From positions 1 through 16,171 of the forward strand of contig JBDHXH010000064.1 of assembly GCA_039810605.1 (NCBI GenBank): DNA of 16,171 nt, written 5' to 3'. This document shows positions 7,437 to 14,298 of the stretch, in pieces. The notes beneath the pieces are model-generated. The model was not told where the DNA came from, did no database searches, and worked only from the letters and a program-made list of their open reading frames with translations. Within the stretch, counting starts at the first letter, position 1. Every line of letters starts with the position of its first letter. This DNA comes from JAGPCH01 sp039810605 (GTDB taxonomy: Bacteria; Bacteroidota; Ignavibacteria; Tepidaquicellales; Tepidaquicellaceae). Made by a program: the position numbers and the translations under genes.

Positions 7437-8444
7437 ATGAATAAAATTAAAATTGGAATTATCGGACTTGGCGGGATTACACAGATTGTTCACCTTCCCT
7501 TGCTTTCGAAAATGGACGATGTTGAAGTTGCCGCAGTTTGCGATAGCGATGCATCAAAGTGCAGAAGCATTGCTTCGAAATATAATATCAGAAAATATTA
7601 TAAGGATTATGAAAAACTCCTTTCGGATAATCCTGAAATTTCTGCAGTCATAATTGCTGCGCAGACGAACGTTCATAAAGGAATTTCCATCAAGTGTCTT
7701 GAAGCAGGGAAAGACATTCTGATTGAAAAGCCTATCGCCAGAAATTTCAAAGAGGCAAAAGAAATTGTTGATGCCGGAAGAAAGTCGAAAAGCAAGATAA
7801 TGGTTGCGATGAACAACCGTTTCAGACACGATATGATGCTGCAAAGAACATTCATTAAGGCAAAAGAAATCGGAGATCTTTTTTATATAAAAGCCGGATG
7901 GGTAAAGCCGCAGAGCTCCAATCAAAAATGGATTCTGGAAAAGGACAAATCGGGCGGCGGCGTTTTTCTCGATAACGGAATTGCGGTGCTGGATATTGCA
8001 TTGTGGATACTTGGTTTTCCGGATGTCAAGAGTGTCACTGCGACAAATTATTATCACTTCACTAAGTCAGTTGAAGATTCTTCGATTTCAATGATTAGAT
8101 TTAAGAACGGAACTACTCTGACAATAGAAGTGAGCTGGGCTCTGCTTCGCGACGGAGAATTGTTTTACTGTAATGCTTATGGAAAGGAAGGCAGTTCTTC
8201 GATTAATCCATTCAAAATCTTCAAACGCATGGACGGAAACCTTTTTAACATTACTCCAAAGAAGGTTGCGATGCCGGCTAACATTTACAAGAAGAGTTAT
8301 GAATATGAACTGAAGCATTTCATTGGTGCAGTTGCAGGCAGACACAATATCATATCAACAGGTGAAGATGCTTTGAAAGTCATGGAGATTGTTGATGCAG
8401 TTTATAAGTCTGCAAAGTCAGGCAGGGAAATAATTTTTAAATGA
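7437..8444 (+). CDS. Gfo/Idh/MocA family oxidoreductase
   Basis: A predicted NAD(P)-dependent sugar or cyclitol dehydrogenase, cytoplasmic, 335 aa. The N-terminal Rossmann fold has IGIIGLGGI (6-14) and an acidic end of the second strand (CDSD, 35-38). The family EKP motif is at 97-99, with K98 the catalytic/nicotinamide-contacting lysine. The C-terminal alpha/beta domain follows, with GGGVFLDNGIAVLD at 173-186. Members usually have D-x-G-x-H-x-x-D here; D179 and D186 are present but the His position is Ala183. That suggests altered chemistry or a subgroup using another residue. The ATG at 7437 has a short AGAG just upstream. It starts 27 bases after the SRP RNA and ends 38 bases before the response regulator start. 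The substrate cannot be deduced. Confidence 0.9.
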   Translation: MNKIKIGIIGLGGITQIVHLPLLSKMDDVEVAAVCDSDASKCRSIASKYNIRKYYKDYEKLLSDNPEISAVIIAAQTNVHKGISIKCLEAGKDILIEKPIARNFKEAKEIVDAGRKSKSKIMVAMNNRFRHDMMLQRTFIKAKEIGDLFYIKAGWVKPQSSNQKWILEKDKSGGGVFLDNGIAVLDIALWILGFPDVKSVTATNYYHFTKSVEDSSISMIRFKNGTTLTIEVSWALLRDGELFYCNAYGKEGSSSINPFKIFKRMDGNLFNITPKKVAMPANIYKKSYEYELKHFIGAVAGRHNIISTGEDALKVMEIVDAVYKSAKSGREIIFK

Positions 8445-8473
8445 TTCTTTAATGCCGGATTATTTTGCGAACC

Positions 8474-8479
8474 GGAGAG
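8474..8479 (+). promoter_or_regulatory. Shine-Dalgarno sequence fixing the response regulator start
   Basis: GGAGAG lies just upstream of the ATG at 8483 (GGAG ends 5 bases before it). It favours that ATG over an in-frame TTG at 8465, which would place the motif inside the coding region. Confidence 0.7.
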
Positions 8480-8482
8480 AGT

Positions 8483-9199
8483 ATGAATAAAGGCAAGATT
8501 AGAAAGAAGGTACTTGTAGTTGATGACGAAAAGGATATTGTTGACATACTCAAATATAATCTTGAGCGCGAAAATGAATTTGAAGTATTTACGGCAAATG
8601 ACGGCAAAGCCGCGCTTGACATTGCCGCCTTATCATTCCCCGATATAATACTTCTTGACGTAATGATGCCGGAGCTCAACGGGTTCGAATTGTGCAGACA
8701 GCTAAAGAGTAATCCCGACACATCAAAAATCCCCGTGATATTTCTGACCGCCAAAGAAAACGAAATAGATGAAGTGCTCGGACTCGAAATAGGCGCTGAT
8801 GATTACATCAGCAAACCAATCTCCCCTCGCAAAGTGCTTGCACGGCTTAAGTCAGTCATACGCAGGACATCCGGTGAAACAGAAATGCACGTAAGACCCG
8901 AAGGCAATATTAAATTTAAGAATCTTGAAATTGACAGCTCGAGTCATAAAGTGAGGGTAAATGATAAAGAGGTTTTCTTTCCAAAAAAAGAATTTCAATT
9001 GCTGCGGTTTCTTGTAGCAAATCGCGGAAAAGTATATTCTAGAGAAATACTCCTGAATCAAATCTGGGGAGAAAATATTTATGTCGTGGACAGAACCATT
9101 GACGTGCACGTTGCGAAAGTCCGTGAAAAGCTCGGCGAATATTCCGATTACATAGAAACAATTAAAGGTCTCGGCTACAGGTTTAAAGATTTCAAATAA
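8483..9199 (+). CDS. OmpR/PhoB-family response regulator
   Basis: The DNA-binding output half of a two-component system, 238 aa. The receiver domain (about 9-125) has the acidic pair D14/D15, phospho-acceptor D59 in LLDVMMPELNG, T89 in FLTA and K111 in YISKP. The winged-helix domain (about 140-236) has FFPKKEFQLLRFL, the recognition helix region DRTIDVHVAKVREKL and the GLGYRF wing. I chose the ATG at 8483 for its GGAGAG; a TTG at 8465 would add six residues. The histidine kinase gene follows after 19 bases, so the two are almost certainly one operon. It resembles PhoB/PhoP regulators, but the target genes and signal are unknown. Confidence 0.95.
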   Translation: MNKGKIRKKVLVVDDEKDIVDILKYNLERENEFEVFTANDGKAALDIAALSFPDIILLDVMMPELNGFELCRQLKSNPDTSKIPVIFLTAKENEIDEVLGLEIGADDYISKPISPRKVLARLKSVIRRTSGETEMHVRPEGNIKFKNLEIDSSSHKVRVNDKEVFFPKKEFQLLRFLVANRGKVYSREILLNQIWGENIYVVDRTIDVHVAKVREKLGEYSDYIETIKGLGYRFKDFK

Positions 9200-9218
9200 A
9201 AAAAATTTTGTTCCATGA

Positions 9219-10304
9219 ATGAGAAAAGTTAATCTCCTCACAAAATACTCACTCATCTACTTCGGTTTTTTTCTGCTCTTTTTTGTAATCCTTTCCGAAA
9301 TGATCGGAGCATCAAATGAAGCTCTTCTGATCCTGACTTTTTCCGGAATCGCATTCTATCTGATAAGCGCCTTCTTTATATATGCGGAGGTCAATACTCC
9401 ATTAAAAAAAATCTTTGACCTTTCCCGTAAACTTAAACTTAAGAATGAAGATAATGAATTCGATCAATTCGAAAATAAGATCTCCGAAGTCAATACCCTT
9501 ATCAGCGAACTTGAAGCACTAAGGTCGGGTTCGGTTTTAAACAAAGAAATCTTTCTTATCACTGAAGAACTTTATTCAATCTCCCAAAGAACTCTTCATG
9601 AACTCAATACTGCCAAGATATTTAAGATCAACAGAAATGAGTTCCTCGGTAATGTTGCTCATGAATTGCGAACACCGATTTTTACCATTCAGCTCTCGCT
9701 TGAGACTCTTCTCGACGGCGGGATAAATGATGAAAAAGTAAACCTCGATTTCCTTAGCAGAGCGCTTAATCAGACCAGAAGACTAAAGAGACTTGTTGAT
9801 GACCTCATTAACATTTCCAAATATGAAACAAACGCCAAGATGAGTAAAAGGTATTTTGGGATTTCGGCGATGATTCAGAAAGCGATTGATGAACTTCTTG
9901 AACTTGCGAAGAATAAGAACATTTCACTTAACTTTGATCCGGCAAATGCAAACGGAGTGCTGGTCTTCGGAGATGAGGAAAGACTGCAGCAGGTGCTTGT
10001 CAATCTTATTGATAACGCAATAAAATATACGCCCGAAAGAGGGGAAATCAGGATTAGTCTGGAAGCTAAGGATAAGGAGGTCAGCATTAAAATTGAAGAC
10101 AACGGTATTGGAATTCCAAAGAAAGATCTGCCGAGAATTTTTGAAAGATTCTACAGAGTTGACAAAAACCGTTCGAGAGACATCGGAGGCAGCGGTCTCG
10201 GACTTTCGATTGTGAAGCATATACTCGAGGCCCATTCGAGTCAGGTAAAAGTTGAAAGCGAAGAAATGAAAGGAACGACGTTTGAGTTTAATCTTAAGCG
10301 ATAG
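9219..10304 (+). CDS. Membrane-bound sensor histidine kinase
   Basis: Partner kinase of the upstream response regulator, 361 aa, inner membrane. Two closely spaced membrane helices (about 9-29 and 35-55) are joined by only about five residues, so there is essentially no periplasmic sensor domain. A charged linker with coiled-coil character (about 60-140) leads to the H-box FLGNVAHELRTP with phospho-acceptor H148. The N-box DEERLQQVLVNLIDNAIKY (252-270, N266), G1 DNGIGIP (294-300), F-box RIFERFYRV and G2 GGSGLGLS (323-330) are all intact. This is the PhoR-like HisKA/HATPase_c layout. No clear HAMP or PAS domain is seen. The ATG is at 9219 with no Shine-Dalgarno sequence. The gene converges on a minus-strand gene with only 18 bases between stop codons and no obvious terminator. 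Confidence 0.95.
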   Translation: MRKVNLLTKYSLIYFGFFLLFFVILSEMIGASNEALLILTFSGIAFYLISAFFIYAEVNTPLKKIFDLSRKLKLKNEDNEFDQFENKISEVNTLISELEALRSGSVLNKEIFLITEELYSISQRTLHELNTAKIFKINRNEFLGNVAHELRTPIFTIQLSLETLLDGGINDEKVNLDFLSRALNQTRRLKRLVDDLINISKYETNAKMSKRYFGISAMIQKAIDELLELAKNKNISLNFDPANANGVLVFGDEERLQQVLVNLIDNAIKYTPERGEIRISLEAKDKEVSIKIEDNGIGIPKKDLPRIFERFYRVDKNRSRDIGGSGLGLSIVKHILEAHSSQVKVESEEMKGTTFEFNLKR

Positions 10305-10322
10305 CCTTTTGAGTCAGGGAAA

Positions 10323-11807
10323 TTAATTCTTGATTGCCGGAGATAGCTCGCCTGCTTTTCTTAGCAGCCATTGTTTCTTCAGTACCATGGAAGATTTAAT
10401 GTCACACAAGAGTTTCTTATGCTCATACTCACAGTAATTTTCCCTAAGCAAAAAAAGTCGGTTGAAATATTTTATAAGAAGTGTTTGTGAATCTTTCCAT
10501 GCCGGAGTAATATTTTTATTCTTGTGAAGAAAATGTTTATAAGAATCCAGTAACATAAGGAAAGAATTGTAGTCATCAAGCTCGTAATATATCATCATCT
10601 GCAGATTCTTCAGGTAAAACTTCACTCCGAACAGATCAAAATTTATCGTAAGCGTCTGCTCAAGCGCTTTTTCGAATTCACCGTTAGAAAAATATAAATG
10701 TGCCAGTGAAAATTTCTTGAGATTCTCCATTGATGGTTGTGGGAGATGGCTTATAAATCTGTCGCTGAAATCTTCTATGAACTCTGAATCGCCCAGACTG
10801 CAGGCTGTCTGAATCTCCGATACGAATATAACTTCATCAATAAGTCCGTTCTCATTCAGCATTATGCCGTCGCGAATCATCAGTTTTGTTATATCGAGGA
10901 GCTCTTTGCTTTTGTTTATTTCGGCAGAAGTGAGATTTGTGACGGCATTGCGCAGCCCGCTGTATAGATTGTGTCTGTCCGGTCCGGAAAATCCCGATGC
11001 ATTTGCAATCAGATTCTTTTTGAAATCAAAATACTTTTCGGTTGAAGCATTGTCCGACAGTGAAATAAAATATTTGAAGTAACTGTTCAGGACTATGTAG
11101 ATTTCAGGATTTTCCTTTAGCGAGTCGAGCATTTCCGAAATTGAAACTGCCGTTTCATTCTTGTTCATAAAAATCAGAATTGGATTGAGATCCTTCCTGT
11201 AAAGATTATTTCCGGAAAGGTTCAATGCATTAATGCATGTTTCAAAGACGGACATCAACAGCAGCGAAGTTCTGTAAACAGTATGCTGTCTGAATTCTTC
11301 CGCCATTCCGGAATGCTTGTCAAATTGGTCGCTGAAACTGCACTTAAGCATAAACAAGTCAGACATGAGTTCAAAATTATCCCGCGCGGCAATACTCTTG
11401 TCTCTCTTAAGTTTGTCAATGCTCTTTCGGAATAAATTGAATTTGGATATAAAAAGATTTTTTGTCTGCCTTTCAAAAAGATTATCAAGCAATCCGAAAT
11501 AAGATTGATATTCGTTTTTTGATACGTGCTTAATGAAGAGAAAATTTTCCGCAAGTTTTGTCAGATCGTAAATCATGTTTTTGAAAAGTCCATAATTATA
11601 TTTCTTCATTCCATACATTGATTTCCAGACTCTTTCCTTTTCAAGATTGGGATTCACAAACTCCGGCGCATATTTTTTAATTTTATTCAGGAGCAATATA
11701 ACCGCTGATTTCTTATTGAAGTATGGCGACCTGACAAAGTCTTGAAACTCCTTTAGTTCTTCAGGGGGAAAGGTGCGGAGTATCTGTATTATTGAGGTGT
11801 TTAGCAA
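10323..11807 (-). CDS. Uncharacterised 494-residue helical protein
   Basis: I cannot assign a function. It has no signal peptide or membrane segment, so it is probably cytoplasmic. The composition is rich in Leu, Phe, Asn and Lys, and it looks alpha-helical throughout. The N-terminus (ILRTFPPEELKEFQDFV then RSPYFNKK, about 8-33) resembles the start of a recurrent family of hypothetical proteins in Ignavibacteria and Bacteroidota. The C-terminal third (about 363-440) has a TPR-like pattern (LAHLYFSNGEFEKALEQ). The start is TTG at 11807: an in-frame stop lies at 11814-11816 and the first internal Met is near residue 64, too late for the conserved N-terminus. It stands alone, convergent with the histidine kinase gene and divergent from the T9SS cargo gene. 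Scaffold or protein-interaction roles are possible but unsupported. Confidence 0.85.
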   Translation of the reverse strand: MLNTSIIQILRTFPPEELKEFQDFVRSPYFNKKSAVILLLNKIKKYAPEFVNPNLEKERVWKSMYGMKKYNYGLFKNMIYDLTKLAENFLFIKHVSKNEYQSYFGLLDNLFERQTKNLFISKFNLFRKSIDKLKRDKSIAARDNFELMSDLFMLKCSFSDQFDKHSGMAEEFRQHTVYRTSLLLMSVFETCINALNLSGNNLYRKDLNPILIFMNKNETAVSISEMLDSLKENPEIYIVLNSYFKYFISLSDNASTEKYFDFKKNLIANASGFSGPDRHNLYSGLRNAVTNLTSAEINKSKELLDITKLMIRDGIMLNENGLIDEVIFVSEIQTACSLGDSEFIEDFSDRFISHLPQPSMENLKKFSLAHLYFSNGEFEKALEQTLTINFDLFGVKFYLKNLQMMIYYELDDYNSFLMLLDSYKHFLHKNKNITPAWKDSQTLLIKYFNRLFLLRENYCEYEHKKLLCDIKSSMVLKKQWLLRKAGELSPAIKN

Positions 11808-11826
11808 ACCCGTTCATTACTTTGAC

Positions 11827-11834
11827 CAAAGTTA
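11827..11834 (-). promoter_or_regulatory. Candidate -7 element for the 494-residue protein gene
   Basis: On the minus strand this reads TAACTTTG, an exact TAnnTTTG match, 19 bases before the forced TTG start at 11807. The predicted leader is short, about 10-15 nt. No TTTG -33 element is visible at the usual distance. Confidence 0.35.
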
Positions 11835-12019
11835 ATACTTTTTTTGTGCCTAATTGAAGTCATTTATCACCGATAAAATTTTGCAAAGTGAAATTCCTAT
11901 GGGTATTTTCAGTTAGATTTTATGTGTAAAATAAGATATTTGTGAGCCTTTTAATTCATTATGCAGTATTTCAGTTATGACAGGTCCTAAATTCAAGGTG
12001 TAAACTGTCAAAATGTTTC

Positions 12020-12051
12020 TTTGCAATTTCCGCAAAATGTCAATATCTTTG
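12020..12051 (+). promoter_or_regulatory. Bacteroidetes-type promoter of the T9SS cargo gene
   Basis: TTTG (12020-12023), 20 bases, then TATCTTTG (12044-12051) matches the Bacteroidetes layout of a -33 TTTG and a -7 TAnnTTTG in both elements and spacing. Transcription would start near 12057 and leave a leader of about 245 nt. This is the best promoter match in the window, by pattern only. Confidence 0.5.
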
Positions 12052-12291
12052 ATCTGTCAATGTGAAAGTTACAGTCACATTTGTTTGATGCCCGATATAT
12101 CTTGAACTATCCCTTGCAGTCAATCCGCATAGCCGGATATAATTTGGTATTTGCCGTAAATAAGATTCAACAATTTCAAAATTAGAAAACAGGCAGTTTA
12201 AAATTAAAAAAATAAATCATTGACCGGTGATCGAACTGTCTGATTCCGCCGGCGCTGATAACCAAAAAAAATATTAATCAAAAAATTTAAA

Positions 12292-12297
12292 AAGGAG
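12292..12297 (+). promoter_or_regulatory. Strong Shine-Dalgarno sequence of the T9SS cargo gene
   Basis: AAGGAG ends 7 bases before the ATG at 12305. It is the clearest Shine-Dalgarno sequence in the window, in contrast to the many starts here without one, and suggests high expression. Confidence 0.8.
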
Positions 12298-12304
12298 ATC
12301 TGAA

Positions 12305-13177
12305 ATGAAAAATCTCAAACTAAAATCGGTACTGTCAGCGATGTTGCTGTTGTTGTCATTTACTGTCAGCTATGCCGTTAATCCTTCGTATGAAATTAAA
12401 GTTGACAATATAAATCGCGTAGCTCCAAATGCAATCGAATTTGATATTAACCTGATGCATACAAATCCGGCTGATACCAAATTTGAATATTTCTTCGGGC
12501 AGTATTTCTTTGACTTTAATTCCGGCATTGCAAACGGAGGAACGCTGTCTTTGTCAATAGTTAAATCTGATCTTCCGGATGCTTCACGTCCGAGCAACCC
12601 GACTGTTACCGGAAATCAACTTAGACTCGCAACTAATTTTATTCCTAACAAAGATAATCTTCCGGTGATTTCCGACAAAACTCCGGGGACGCTAATTGCG
12701 AGAGTAAGGCTGCAGACTTCTGCGGAATCTTTTTCAAACGAAGACTTGAATCTGAAAATGAGGACAGGTCCTGAAGTGCCGTTTACAAAAGTTGCTGCAA
12801 AAGTGGGCGAGCTCGCAGTGGACATTACATCTTCAAAAGATGTGAATGTCGAAAAGCTCGGAAAGGATCAGACAACGTCCGAAATCCCGAAAACTTTTGC
12901 TTTGAATCAGAATTATCCCAATCCATTCAATCCGACAACTAACATAAGTTTCGACATTCCTTTGCTTTCGAATGTTAAACTTTCTGTTTATGATATTACG
13001 GGAAGGGAAATTTCCGTGCTGGCAAATGAAGTGATGATGCCCGGAAGCTACACGTTCAGGTTCAACGGCAGCAACTTCGCCAGTGGAATTTATTTCTTCA
13101 GGATTTCCGCGCAGCAACAGGATTCTAAAGCTGGACAGAACTTTGTTCAGACAAGGAAGATGGTTCTGATTAAGTAA
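12305..13177 (+). CDS. Secreted protein with T9SS type A C-terminal sorting domain
   Basis: An exported protein of 290 aa. A Sec signal peptide covers residues 1-24 (hydrophobic VLSAMLLLLSF, likely cleavage after SYA). Residues about 25-180 form a beta-rich domain with a fold pattern reminiscent of cohesin-like or carbohydrate-binding sandwiches; this is a guess from strand pattern, not a motif. Residues about 195-290 are a Por/T9SS type A sorting domain: NQNYPNPFNPTTNISFDIP entry, SVYDITGREI, then SGIYFFRI and a final KMVLIK. Such domains direct outer-membrane transport and cell-surface attachment or release. The gene has a strong Shine-Dalgarno sequence, a promoter candidate about 250 bases upstream and a rho-independent terminator 24 bases downstream, so it looks like a well-expressed single-gene unit. 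Confidence 0.93.
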   Translation: MKNLKLKSVLSAMLLLLSFTVSYAVNPSYEIKVDNINRVAPNAIEFDINLMHTNPADTKFEYFFGQYFFDFNSGIANGGTLSLSIVKSDLPDASRPSNPTVTGNQLRLATNFIPNKDNLPVISDKTPGTLIARVRLQTSAESFSNEDLNLKMRTGPEVPFTKVAAKVGELAVDITSSKDVNVEKLGKDQTTSEIPKTFALNQNYPNPFNPTTNISFDIPLLSNVKLSVYDITGREISVLANEVMMPGSYTFRFNGSNFASGIYFFRISAQQQDSKAGQNFVQTRKMVLIK

Positions 13178-13198
13178 AACTTCGAAATTCACGATTGG

Positions 13199-13234
13199 AA
13201 AAAACCCGTAAAATCTATTTGCGGGTTTTTTTTT
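13199..13234 (+). terminator. Rho-independent terminator after the T9SS cargo gene
   Basis: AAAACCCG (13201-13208) pairs with CGGGTTTT (13222-13229) around a 13-nt loop. A run of nine T residues spans 13226-13234. It begins about 24 bases after the stop codon. Confidence 0.9.
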
Positions 13235-13264
13235 ATTCAAAGTCAATCACTTCAATTCAATTCC

Positions 13265-13301
13265 GTTCACCTTGTTGACTTAGTTCACATAAGTTCACTT
13301 A
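13265..13301. repeat. Four tandem 9-bp repeats, GTTCAC type
   Basis: Units begin at 13265 (GTTCACCTT), 13274 (GTTGACTTA), 13283 (GTTCACATA) and 13293 (GTTCACTTA), with one extra A before the last. The period is 9, 9, 10 bases. They lie 80-115 bases upstream of the TMEM175-family gene, between the terminator and its start, where a regulatory site would be expected. This looks like a multi-site operator for a repeat-binding regulator; the binding protein is unknown. Confidence 0.6.
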
Positions 13302-13352
13302 AGAGTAAAATCAATTTATAGTTAGAAATTTTCAAAACTAATTTGCAATTTT

Positions 13353-13376
13353 ACCGCATGAAATTATAAATGCGGT
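13353..13376 (+). promoter_or_regulatory. Inverted repeat directly before the TMEM175 gene start
   Basis: ACCGCAT (13353-13359) and ATGCGGT (13370-13376) are perfect inverted repeats with a 10-nt AT-rich loop. The right arm ends 3 bases before the TTG start at 13380, where the ribosome binds. It could be an operator palindrome or an RNA hairpin limiting translation. Confidence 0.55.
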
Positions 13377-13379
13377 TAA

Positions 13380-13967
13380 TTGGAAAAAACAAGAATCGAA
13401 GCGTTCAGTGACGGAGTACTTGCAATCATTATCACAATAATGGTGCTTGAACTTAAGGTCCCTCACGGGTCTGAATGGAATAATCTCGGCGGACTGATTC
13501 CGAAGTTCGTTTGTTACATAATGAGTTTCATATACATTGGAATTTATTGGGGAAATCATCACCATCTTCTTCACACCATAAAGAAGATTAATGCAAGAAT
13601 AATTCTTACAAATCTTAATCTGCTTTTCTGGTTGTCGCTCATTCCGTTTACAACTGCCTGGATGGGTGAAAATCATTTTCAATCTAACACCGTCGCGCTT
13701 TACTCCGCTAATCTTTTGGTTGCCGCCATCGCTTACTATATTTTATTCAGTACTGTTCAAAGGAATATTCATACAGAGAATGCGCTTACATTGGCAATGA
13801 AGAAGCAGTCGAAGAAAGGAATTATTTCCGCGGTAAGTTACGCTGTCTCAATACCACTGGCATACATTAACCCCCTGATCTCCGGAGTTATTTTTGTTTT
13901 GATAGCGGTGTTCTGGGTGATTCCGGATAAGGATATTGAGAAAGCATTGGACGTCAGACAGGGTTAG
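13380..13967 (+). CDS. TMEM175-family (DUF1211) potassium channel protein
   Basis: A small integral membrane protein of 195 aa with about six hydrophobic helices, matching the prokaryotic TMEM175 family of K+-permeable channels. The family signature R-x3-FSD is at R5/F9-S10-D11, followed by GVLAIIITIMVLEL, the pore-lining first helix. The HHHLLH stretch (60-65) and the NLLFWLSLIPFTT helix (79-91) also fit. The start is TTG: an in-frame stop lies at 13377-13379 and the next Met is at residue 21, inside the first helix. There is no Shine-Dalgarno sequence. It follows the terminator of the T9SS cargo gene and is preceded by tandem repeats and a hairpin, so it probably has its own control. No terminator was found downstream. 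Confidence 0.92.
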   Translation: MEKTRIEAFSDGVLAIIITIMVLELKVPHGSEWNNLGGLIPKFVCYIMSFIYIGIYWGNHHHLLHTIKKINARIILTNLNLLFWLSLIPFTTAWMGENHFQSNTVALYSANLLVAAIAYYILFSTVQRNIHTENALTLAMKKQSKKGIISAVSYAVSIPLAYINPLISGVIFVLIAVFWVIPDKDIEKALDVRQG

Positions 13968-14298
13968 ATGTATTAGTTTATCAAGACAGACTAAGCAATA
14001 TTTCTTCTTTTAATTTTATTTATTCAAGAAGTATATTAATCAGTTTCAAATCGTTAGAAATCAGACGAATCAAGAATTAAAAAATTTCATTCGAGTAGAT
14101 AAATTCTTGTTTCTGTAATGAGAGTTTGACCTGAAAGCAGTGTCAGAGCAAGAGTAGAAAATTTAATTTTCACGGTAACTACCCCCGGTGTTCACATTTC
14201 AGATCTTAGTAGCTGATTTGGTTCGCATGTTGCTGTGAATTTACATTCACTTATCCATTTTAGTTATATCCGTAAATATTATTTCAAATTCAAATTAA
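13968..14298. other. Intergenic region of about 330 bases
   Basis: No gene seen. It contains an 8-bp inverted repeat with a 23-nt gap (14071-14078 and 14102-14109, CAAGAATT/AATTCTTG). It also holds a compact palindrome GTGAAT-TTAC-ATTCAC (14235-14250) about 50 bases before the next gene, and one GTTCACAT (14190-14197) like the tandem units further left. No exact TAnnTTTG element or Shine-Dalgarno sequence was found before the next gene. Confidence 0.5.
14235..14250. promoter_or_regulatory. Compact palindrome upstream of the CxCH secreted-protein gene
   Basis: GTGAAT and ATTCAC are perfect inverted repeats with a 4-base spacer, 48 bases before the ATG. The size fits a dimeric regulator site. 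Function inferred only from symmetry and position. Confidence 0.35.

Larger units (their letters stand above)
11808..12304. other. Divergent intergenic region, about 500 bases
   Basis: No credible gene here; the longest plus-strand ATG frame I checked is 30 codons (12013-12105), has no family resemblance and overlaps the promoter candidate. The region holds promoter candidates for both flanking genes, a hairpin AATGTGA-N9-TCACATT (12059-12065 and 12075-12081) near the predicted transcript start, and a Shine-Dalgarno sequence at its right end. The predicted leader of the right-hand gene would be about 245 nt. I see nothing recognisable as a known riboswitch. Confidence 0.6.

Noticed and set aside
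11977..12059. CTGTCA half-sites resembling the E. coli Pho box (minus-strand copy at 11977, plus-strand copies at 12005 and 12054)
   Set aside because: Spacing is irregular and no pair has the 11-bp period of a Pho box; probably chance.
12061..12079. TGTGA...TCACA as a CRP-type binding site
   Set aside because: The half-sites match but the spacer is 9 bases, not 6, and the site lies downstream of the predicted start; listed only as a hairpin.
12013..12105. Small Cys-containing open frame of 30 codons
   Set aside because: It overlaps the promoter candidate, lacks a Shine-Dalgarno sequence and has no coding signature.
14071..14109. CAAGAATT/AATTCTTG inverted repeat as a terminator of the TMEM175 gene
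   Set aside because: The gap is 23 bases, the stem is AT-rich and no T-run follows.
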